Shown in pieces: positions 53,853 through 64,000 of a stretch of 64,000 nucleotides of DNA (positions are counted from its first letter, which is position 1; each line of letters opens with the position of its first letter). The stretch comes from Daphnia carinata (Eukaryota > Arthropoda > Branchiopoda > Diplostraca > Daphniidae): contig NC_081338.1 of NCBI RefSeq assembly GCF_022539665.2, positions 3,533,679 through 3,597,678 of the forward strand, given 5' to 3'. The notes under the pieces are model-generated. The model searched no databases. It was not told where the DNA came from and saw only the letters and a list, made by a program, of their open reading frames with translations. The position numbers were made by a program, and so were the translations under genes.

Positions 53853-53880
53853 GTCAAATAGACTTTTGAGTCTATTTGAC
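53853..53880. repeat. Perfect 11-bp hairpin near the left edge of the palindrome
   Basis: GTCAAATAGAC, a 6-base loop TTTTGA, then the exact reverse complement GTCTATTTGAC. Confidence 0.85.
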
Positions 53881-54648
53881 CAATATAACTTTCGACGTAA
53901 TGTTCGAAAACTAAAGAACAAAATTGTTGTACAAACAATACTTTGGTTTCAATTATTTAAAAAACGGCTCACCTTACAAGAAAAGGATTTTCATTTTCGG
54001 AAACAGCATTTAATTCTGAGTATTAAGGGTGATTTTTATTAAATTCCAAGGAATGTCGTTTTTTACGGATTTTGACAAAAATGAGAAGGCCTTTCCACTT
54101 TTTCATTTTTGGCAAAATTCTAGTTTTATTTAAAAATAAGTGATTTCAATTCAGATTTTGGCGAAAAGGACGAATATCAAGTTATTTTTTGCATGGCCCA
54201 GCCGTATCCCAGCCTACTTAGTATGTGATGTTGATTTTCCTCCAACTGTGTTACACAAAAACAATCAATTTGGAAACTCCCAACACACAGAACGATGGAT
54301 GTATAGAAAATAAATAACATACCATTGGATTTTAGCTCAATTATCCATAAAAACCACAAAGAACAACGACACATAAAACACACACGCACACCATGTCAAA
54401 ATGAAGCAAATGCAAAGATGAAGTTCAGATCAAGTTTAAAATTTGTCCGCCAGATGTCTTAAATAAAATGAAAAGTTGGGCTTATTTAAAAAAGAAATCG
54501 CACTTTTTTCTTTTTTTCCGACACGTAGCCATCTACCGCTCAGACTCGTTATTACTGGCGTAGGCAATTTCAGTCCATTGGATGCCATTCGCAGTTATTT
54601 CAGTAGCGTGGATGGAGAATAACGCGTGGCTGGAGGAACAATTGAAAA

Positions 54649-55647
54649 ATGGATAAGATAATACAACAAAAGGATGGTAAGTATAAACATTATTTATATT
54701 GGTTTTCAATTATTAATTATTGTTTATTAGATCAAATTATGAAGCTGCAGGCCCAATTATTGGAACAACACAAAATATTAGATAACACCAAAGCTAAGGA
54801 TGGTAAGGCCATAATGATTCTATTTATTTGCTTTTATTCATTTGTGTTTTGTAGCTCAAATTTTGAGTCTACAAGCTCAGCTAGGGGAAAAGAACAAATT
54901 GGAACGGAACAGTTTCGAAACAGTGAAGGAGGTTTTTCAAAACTCTTCCCTAACTGAACATGAGGATGAGTTGGCATTAGGCGAACACAGTCAGGTACCT
55001 AAACTTTTCAAATAAGAATTCAAAATAAGTATAGAATTTTAACAAACAATTATTTATTGTTTAGTTATTCAGTCCACCACCTGACAGTGTGTTAAAGTTA
55101 AATTCTCTTAGTGCTGCACTAAAAGAATTGTTAGTAATAAGTCCATGCAGCGACGGAAGTGAACAATTGTGGGACCGTATTTGGGCTGAAAAATGGGTGT
55201 GGTAAGGAAACCCAGAAATAGCACGAGTTCAACATAAAACATGAATTAGGTACTTATCTGTTTTTTGTCTATCAAAAAAGTATTTTTAATGCTATTATTT
55301 TGCATTCACAGAATTTTAGTGGGGGATCAAGTCAAGTCTGGAAGTGTTACAGGATGGAAGAGTGAGCCTACAGTTGAAAAACACTGAAAGCGCATTACCA
55401 TTAAGGTATGAGGTAAAGTAATAGAGTATGCAAATTGTCTAATGAGAAGTACCATCTTGTGTGAATGAATCCTGTGTAACAGCAATCCTTTATAGTTCTG
55501 TCACAGCTAGAAGCCTCAAATAATTCTGCTTCTCTTGCTAAAGAACAACTTGTCCTTTACGTTCAGAGTGTTGGTGAAGCTGGGTACTTAAATGGCCCTA
55601 AAGATGTTTCATTTCGTTGGCATTGCAGCGATGAGCATCATACATAG
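54649..55647 (+). pseudogene. Coiled-coil gene copy, broken (left arm)
   Basis: A multi-exon gene copy with exons near 54649-54676, 54731-54803, 54855-54993 and 55064-55202, then 55312 on, and a last exon ending at the TAG 55645-55647. Readable peptide blocks include KLQAQLLEQHKILD, ILSLQAQLGEKNKLE and YVQSVGEAGYLNGPKDVSF; the first two are repeated coiled-coil units. Compared with the right-arm copy, an extra A after GCTGAAAA shifts the frame and meets a stop (TGG TAA), and two more single-base indels hit the following exons. I do not recognise the parent family. It is not expected to make a full protein. Confidence 0.65.
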
Positions 55648-55825
55648 ACTTTTTAGGTATGAAAGGAATTTTCTTGAAATTTTTTTGAATTTATGACAAA
55701 GCATTTCTCCTGCTTTTTGCCAACCAGGTCTAATCTACCAAAAAAAAATTTATCCAATAGGAAAGGATTTTCATGTACTGGGAACACAACTATCAACAAT
55801 GCAACATTGTACAGGTGCTAGTTTA

Positions 55826-56218
55826 TCATTCAAGAGCCTTATACAATGATGTTAATCTGCAATTTGTATGTCCTTCCCCAAGCTTCCACCAGAAGTTGAA
55901 TCTATGAGTCATGTAAGTTACATGATCAACAGTTGATATGTTTAACGGTGTTGTTTTTCTTTTCTCAATATAGGTTAATAGTAACATTGGATCTGAAAAA
56001 ATTCTTGGTTGGGGCAAGACACTGAATAAATTGTAATGATTGAATGGATGACATGACATTTCTATACTTAATTTGGATTCCCGAGACGGTATTTTATATT
56101 TAAAAAATTGAAGTGCATATCTGGGCTCCCTTCCTTTCCGTAGCCCCGTTTCCCCTTGACTCGTAATAAGCCCGTAGGGGGTCATGCCCCTACTGTACGG
56201 TATATATAAAAACAACAT
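55826..56218 (-). other. 130-codon open frame, identical in both arms (left copy)
   Basis: An open frame in the nearly identical part of the arm (mirror copy at 57659-58051, plus). No domain, signal peptide or membrane segment is recognised. Because the DNA itself is essentially identical between arms, identity of the peptides says nothing about selection. Coding status is unproven. Confidence 0.2.
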
Positions 56219-56371
56219 ATACCGAGGTTTGGAGGGCTCTGGCCGGAAAGGGGACGTGGGGTGCCGCTTAGTCCGATGATGTGTTCACGGAGGGCGATGT
56301 GGCTACCCACAAATCCGAACTAAAGGTTAATCGCTCCTGTAAAAATGTTCCAAATCTTCGGCTCTTCTTCC

Positions 56372-56486
56372 GGCTTCTCTTAGCCAATCACCGGGTAATC
56401 TCCCCGGTGGGTCAACAAGGCAGTGTCTCCCCCTGCCTGGGTTGACGGCAACTTTTGAAAGGGCTATTGTGCCTTTTTAAAGTTGC
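56372..56486 (-). ncRNA. Hairpin-rich segment, left copy (candidate structured RNA)
   Basis: Exact mirror of the segment at 57391-57505 described there; the four stems are preserved. Transcription is not shown. Confidence 0.3.
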
Positions 56487-56771
56487 AAAAATAATTGTAA
56501 TGTGCAGAGAATTGTCAATAAATTTTTTTATATAAAATTTTTTTGCAAAATTTGTTGCCTGCATTGTCTGTATTCACACATTACATTTATCAATTTTTTT
56601 TTTATTCAGCTTGCACAATTCAATTTTATTGTTTTTGCCACCGTTGTATCGTTTATCTGTACGTATTCAAGTATTATTTATTACACTTTTTGAATTCATG
56701 AACTTAGACAAGGAACTACGTGTAATACCTTGATATTTTCTGAAGTAATTTTGTATTTGTATATTGTTTTA

Positions 56772-56842
56772 CTGGCATGGGAATCGATCCTCAGACATTC
56801 AGCGTGCAACGCCGATGCTCTAACATTGAGCCACGAGATATT
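56772..56842 (-). repeat. tRNA-like sequence 1 (palindrome spacer)
   Basis: On the minus strand: A-box-like TGGCTCAATGTTAGAGC, a 5-bp stem TCGGC/GCTGA with loop GTTGCAC, and a B-box-like GGATCGATTCCC. The acceptor stem is not convincing, so it is a tRNA-derived repeat or pseudogene. Confidence 0.45.
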
Positions 56843-56930
56843 ATTATTATCGCATATCATATGTTATCGTCTAGGATGTTTATGCAGTCTTTCACAACTA
56901 TATGTTTATCTTTATATTGCTTTAATAATG

Positions 56931-56996
56931 TCCATAGCTCTGTGGTAGAGCATTCAGCTGCGATAACTGTTACCCTGGGTTCAAACCTTACTAGAT
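56931..56996 (+). repeat. tRNA-like sequence 2 (palindrome spacer)
   Basis: A-box-like TAGCTCTGTGGTAGAGC and B-box GGGTTCAAACC with the right spacing; the anticodon and acceptor stems are poor. It overlaps the exact centre of symmetry (about 56938). Confidence 0.45.
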
Positions 56997-57111
56997 GTGT
57001 AAAAATCTACATTTAAATGGAGAAAATAATATTGCAGTATTGCATTTCAGTTTTATTCAAAGTGTAAACGCAAGTCCGCAAGTGACTAGAAAAAAGCCAA
57101 CTTGACATCAT

Positions 57112-57178
57112 ATGATTCATGGCTCATTGGTAAAGCATCGGCGCGGAATGCCGAACATCTAGGGTTCGATCCCTGGAT
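57112..57178 (+). repeat. tRNA-like sequence 3 (palindrome spacer)
   Basis: A-box-like TGGCTCATTGGTAAAGC, a perfect 5-bp stem TCGGC/GCCGA with loop GCGGAAT, and a canonical B box GGGTTCGATCCC inside a T-stem. The acceptor ends do not pair cleanly. Confidence 0.5.
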
Positions 57179-57390
57179 AATAATTGAATGCTTACAGATA
57201 AACTATGCTTACAGGAAACAATGCTTACCATTAAACGTGGCATAAACAATAAACGAGAATTGAGAAAGCTAAATAAAAAAATGATGATAAATGTAATGTG
57301 TGAACACAGACAGTGAAAGAAACAAAATTTGCAAAAAAATTTTATAAAAAAAAATTTATTGACAATTCTCTGCACATTACAATTATTTTT

Positions 57391-57505
57391 GCAACTTTAA
57401 AAAGGCACAATAGCCCTTTCAAAAGTTGCCGTCAACCCAGGCAGGGGGAGACACTGCCTTGTTGACCCACCGGGGAGATTACCCGGTGATTGGCTAAGAG
57501 AAGCC
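57391..57505 (+). ncRNA. Hairpin-rich segment, right copy (candidate structured RNA)
   Basis: Four stem-loops in 115 bases: (1) GCAACTTT 57391-57398 with AAAGTTGC 57422-57429, plus an inner AAAGG/CCTTT; (2) GTCAAC 57431-57436 with GTTGAC 57461-57466, plus inner AGGCAG/CTGCCT; (3) CACCGGG 57468-57474 with CCCGGTG 57482-57488; (4) GGCT/AGCC at 57492-57505. The segment is much more GC-rich than its surroundings. A further hairpin GTAGGGG/CCCCTAC lies about 200 bases downstream. No known RNA family is recognised and transcription is not shown. Confidence 0.35.
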
Positions 57506-57658
57506 GGAAGAAGAGCTGAAGATTTGGAACATTTTTACAGGAGCGATTAACCTTTAGTTCGGATTTGTGGGTAGCCACTTCGCCCTCCGTGAACACATCA
57601 TCGGACTAAGCGGCACCCCACGTCCCCTTTCCGGCCAGAGCCCTCCAAACCTCGGTAT

Positions 57659-58051
57659 ATGTTGTTTTTATATATACCGTACAGTAGGGGCATGACCCCC
57701 TACGGGCTTATTACGAGTCAAGGGGAAACGGGGCTACGGAAAGGAAGGGAGCCCAGATATGCACTTCAATTTTTTAAATATAAAATACCGTCTCGGGAAT
57801 CCAAATTAAGTATAGAAATGTCATGTCATCCATTCAATCATTACAATTTATTCAGTGTCTTGCCCCAACCAAGAATTTTTTCAGATCCAATGTTACTATT
57901 AACCTATATTGAGAAAAGAAAAACAACACCGTTAAACATATCAACTGTTGATCATGTAACTTACATGACTCATAGATTCAACTTCTGGTGGAAGCTTGGG
58001 GAAGGACATACAAATTGCAGATTAACATCATTGTATAAGGCTCTTGAATGA
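57659..58051 (+). other. 130-codon open frame, identical in both arms (right copy)
   Basis: Mirror of 55826-56218; same comments apply. It overlaps the 3' flank of the coiled-coil gene copy on the opposite strand. Confidence 0.2.
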
Positions 58052-58229
58052 TAAACTAGCACCTGTACAATGTTGCATTGTTGATAGTTGTGTTCCCAGT
58101 ACATGAAAATCCTTTCCTATTGGATAAAATTTTTTTTGGTAGATTAGACCTGGTTGGCAAAAAGGAGGAGAAATTCTTCGTCATAAATTCAAAATTATTT
58201 GAAGAAAATTCCTTTCATACCTAAAAAGT

Positions 58230-59230
58230 CTATGTATGATGCTCATCGCTGCAATGCCAACGAAATGAAACATCTTTAGGGCCATTTAAGTACCCAGTTT
58301 CCCCAACACTCTGAACGTAAAGGACAAGTTGTTCTTTAGACAGAGAAGCAGAATTATTTGAGGTTTCTAGCTGTGACAGAACTATAAAGGATTGCTGTTG
58401 TACTGGATTTATTAACACAATATGGTACTTCTCATTAGACAATGTGCATACTCTATTACTTTACCTCATACCTTAGTGGTAATGCACTCTGTGTTTTTTC
58501 ATCTGTAGGCTGACTCTTCCATCCTGTAACACTTCCAGACTTGATTTGATCCCCCATTAAATTCTGTGAATGCAAAATAATAGCATTAAAAATACTTTTT
58601 CAATAGACATAAAACCGAAAAGTACCTAATCCATGTTTCATGTTGAACTTGTGCCATATCTTGGTTTCCGTACCACACCCATTTTCGGCCCAAATACGGT
58701 CCCACAATTGTTCACTTCCTTCACTGCATGGACTTATTACTAATGATTCTTTTGGTGCAGCACTAACAGAATTTAAATTTAACACACTGTCAGGTGGTAG
58801 ACTGAATAACTAAACAATAAATAATTGTTTGTTAAAATTCTATACTTATTTTGAATTCTTATTTGAAAAGTTTAGGTACCTGACTGTGTTCGCCTAATGC
58901 CAATTCATCCTCATGTTCAGTTAGGGATGAGTTTTGAAAAACCTCCTTCACTGTTTGGAAACTGTTCCATTCCAATTTGTTCTTTTCCCCTAGCTGAGCT
59001 TGTAGACTCAAAATTTGTGCTACAAAACACAAATGAATAAAAGCAAATAAATAAAATCATTATGTATTAGGCCTTACCATCCTTAGCTTTGCTGTTATCT
59101 AATATTTTGTGTTGTTCCAATAATTGGGCCTGCAGCTTCATAATTTGATCTATTAAACAATAATTAATAATTGAAAACCAATATAATAATGTTTATACTT
59201 ACCATCCTTTTGTTGTATTATCTTATCCAT
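58230..59230 (-). pseudogene. Coiled-coil gene copy, better preserved (right arm)
   Basis: Same gene as in the left arm, read on the minus strand from ATG at 59230 (MDKIIQQKD) to TAG at 58230. It has repeated coiled-coil units (DQIMKLQAQLLEQHKILD; AQILSLQAQLGEKNKLE), then a block with DSVLNLNSVSAAP and LWDRIWAENGCGTE, then SGSVTGWKSQPTDEK, then LETSNNSASLSKEQL and the end FRWHCSDEHHT. The exon holding WAENGCG is open here, unlike the left copy. The join from that exon (phase 1 donor) to the next one does not preserve the frame I read from substitutions, so this copy may also be damaged, or I have misplaced one splice site. Function is unknown. Confidence 0.5.
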
Positions 59231-59930
59231 TTTTCAATTGTTCCTCCAGCCACGCGTTATTCTCCATCCACGCTACTGAAATAACTGCGAATGGCATCCA
59301 ATGGACTGAAATTGCCTACGCCAGTAATAACGAGTCTGAGCGGTAGATGGCTACGTGTCGGAAAAAAAAAGAAAAAAGTGCGATTTCTTTTTTAAATAAG
59401 CCCAACTTTTCATTTTATTTAAGACATCTGGCGGACAAATTTTAAACTTGATCTGAACTTCATCTTTGCATTTGCTTCATTTTGACATGGTGTGCGTGTG
59501 TGTTTTATGTGTCGTTGTTCTTTGTGGTTTTTATGGATAATTGAGCTAAAATCCAATGGTATGTTATTTATTTTCTATACATCCATCGTTCTGTGTGTTG
59601 GGAGTTTCCAAATTGATTGTTTTTGTGTAACACAGTTGGAGGAAAATCAACATCACATACTAAGTAGGCTGGGATACGGCTGGGCCATGCAAAAAATAAC
59701 TTGATATTCGTCCTTTTCGCCAAAATCTGAATTGAAATCACTTATTTTTAAATAAAACTAGAATTTTGCCAAAAATGAAAAAGTGGAAAGGCCTTCTCAT
59801 TTTTGTCAAAATCCGTAAAAAACGACATTCCTTGGAATTTAATAAAAATCACCCTTAATACTCAGAATTAAATGCTGATTCCGAAATGAAAATCCTTTTG
59901 TTGTAAGGCGAGCCGTTTTTTAAGTAATTG

Positions 59931-60932
59931 GAATTCCAGTTTTAGTTTTTAGTGTTCTTCAATTATATCGACAAATATAAGCCCAATGTCAAATTAAGTT
60001 TAATCTGAACGTATACTCTGTAACAAATGTAAAAGTATCATCAAAAACCACAATAATTCAAAGTAAACTTAGTCATCAGCGATGATTATGATGTCCATGG
60101 GGTTTTCTACCTCTTGGCCACGAAAACATATTATCCAATACAGCTCGAACACATAAAATTGAAAAGGAAAATTAATAAAAAGCAAAATTAAAAATAACAA
60201 ATATGACAACAAAAACAAATATTGAATAATAATGAAGACAAAGTAGTGCCTTCGACACGTAGAGGAAGTGCCTTTATTAGTTTGAGATAATAGGTTAGGA
60301 AAGGGTTGACAGATGGGCGAAGTATCAAGTACTCACGTAATTGATTCCAATTGGCAACAGCTTTCGAGCTAGGGAGCGCATTAATATTTGACAGGTCTCA
60401 CAATGGGTTTCCGACTGAATAATTTTGAGATGCGAAATTTGAGGTCTTTTTTCGCCAGCAAAATAAAACAAGGTGGAATATGGAAAGGGCGATATGATTC
60501 GAAAGAAAAACAATTTAAATAGGCTTTCAACATTCAGATAGCACAATATCTTCAAGAATTAATCATTCCCAAACTGTGAGACTCTAGGTGAGAAGCTGCG
60601 ACAAAAAAAAATCTATTTTACAACAAAGAATGAAAGGAAAAGATAAACACATAAGAAATTAAAAGAATACTATTATGCTACTTGTAGACGCCTTGGGTGT
60701 GAAAGCGTATGCTCTCATCCTATTGGTCTCATCGTTCTAATAATATCAAAGTCACAGATTATACACCAGGCGAACAATTGGTCAAGGAATAACGCGAGAA
60801 AAATACAGGAATTTATACCTCAACGTGACTGAAGTTCAGAATATGTATAAGGTAGAAGTATAGTGTATGGAGTATTCAGAATAGAAATAAGGTTTCGTCG
60901 CACATATGAATGAATCAAAACGTGGCTAGCGA
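59931..60932. other. Gap between the palindrome and the DOT1L-like gene
   Basis: About 1 kb of AT-rich sequence. It probably includes the 3' UTR of the DOT1L-like gene. No gene supported. Confidence 0.5.
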
Positions 60933-63924
<2,992 letters not shown>

Positions 63925-64000
63925 TTACGTGGAAGCAACACAAGATAATTAATAAACACATCATGTAATTTTTTGTGTCCTATTTGTTTCTTATTTCACA

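Larger units (their letters stand above)
53945..56672 (+). repeat. Left arm of a ~6-kb inverted repeat
   Basis: This arm is the reverse complement of 57183-59930. Matching positions add to 113877-113881 over nearly its whole length, so the arms differ by only a few net bases of insertion or deletion. By eye the identity is near 99% at 54150-54650 and 55800-56490, lower in the pseudogene exons, and about 85% at the inner end. The outer edge is where similarity fades near TTAAAAAACGGCTC; no target-site duplication or terminal inverted motif is evident. Confidence 0.93.
56673..57182. other. Palindrome spacer
   Basis: About 510 bases of sequence that is not shared between the arms, occupied mostly by three tRNA-like sequences, one on the minus and two on the plus strand. 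Confidence 0.7.
57183..59930 (-). repeat. Right arm of the ~6-kb inverted repeat
   Basis: Reverse-complement partner of 53945-56672. It carries the better-preserved copy of the coiled-coil gene (58230-59230), the hairpin-rich segment and the 130-codon frame. Beyond about 59930 the sequence becomes unique. Confidence 0.93.

Noticed and set aside
56260..56300. Hammerhead-ribozyme-like CCGATGA core
   Set aside because: The core differs from CUGAUGA and no matching GAAA and stem arrangement was found.
57437..57452. Resemblance of CAGGCAGGGGGAGAC to the start of U1 snRNA
   Set aside because: Only a short stretch matches, the 5' splice-site-binding sequence and Sm site are not in place, and the segment fits a local hairpin instead.
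55826..58051. Conserved 130-aa protein encoded in both palindrome arms
   Set aside because: The underlying DNA is nearly identical, so peptide identity is uninformative; no domain and it overlaps other features. Kept only as a low-confidence open frame.

Overview
This is an arthropod nuclear window, most likely from a branchiopod crustacean such as Daphnia. The evidence is intron-rich genes with short GT-AG introns (about 60-100 bp), a spätzle ligand, a CCHamide-type neuropeptide receptor, and an intron-containing pair of PHB-depolymerase-like esterases. The species assignment is inference. I rebuilt exons by hand from splice sites, reading-phase continuity and family resemblance, so each multi-exon model is a prediction.

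Layout, left to right. (1) 1-3562, minus: two tandem PHB-depolymerase-like secreted esterases, the first cut by the window edge. (2) 5970-9763, plus: a spätzle-type Toll ligand precursor. (3) 10697-18426: a compact gene-dense block holding an unrecognised 218-aa coiled-coil protein (minus), the ArfGAP scaffold GIT (plus), an unrecognised 171-aa hydrophobic protein (minus) and ANKRD13 (plus). The genes alternate as divergent and convergent pairs. (4) 20853-40530, plus: a cGMP-dependent protein kinase I (foraging/PRKG1) gene with two alternative first exons that look like the vertebrate I-alpha and I-beta starts. It spans about 20 kb because its introns are stuffed with A, T and G homopolymers. 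(5) 44400-46179, plus: an orphan class A GPCR in which one intron is essentially only a GT microsatellite. (6) 50559-52245, plus: a CCHamide/bombesin-like receptor. (7) 53672-53743: a tRNA-Pro. (8) About 53945-59930: a near-perfect 6-kb palindrome. Its arms carry damaged copies of a coiled-coil gene and a hairpin-rich segment, and its 0.5-kb spacer holds three tRNA-like sequences. (9) 60933 to beyond the right edge, minus: a DOT1L-type H3K79 methyltransferase.

The genes do not form one pathway. Two could belong to signalling (PKG, CCHamide receptor) and two to endosome/Arf trafficking and ubiquitin recognition (GIT, ANKRD13). The strongest candidates for something not explained by ordinary genes are the palindrome with its repeated hairpin cluster, and the all-microsatellite intron.
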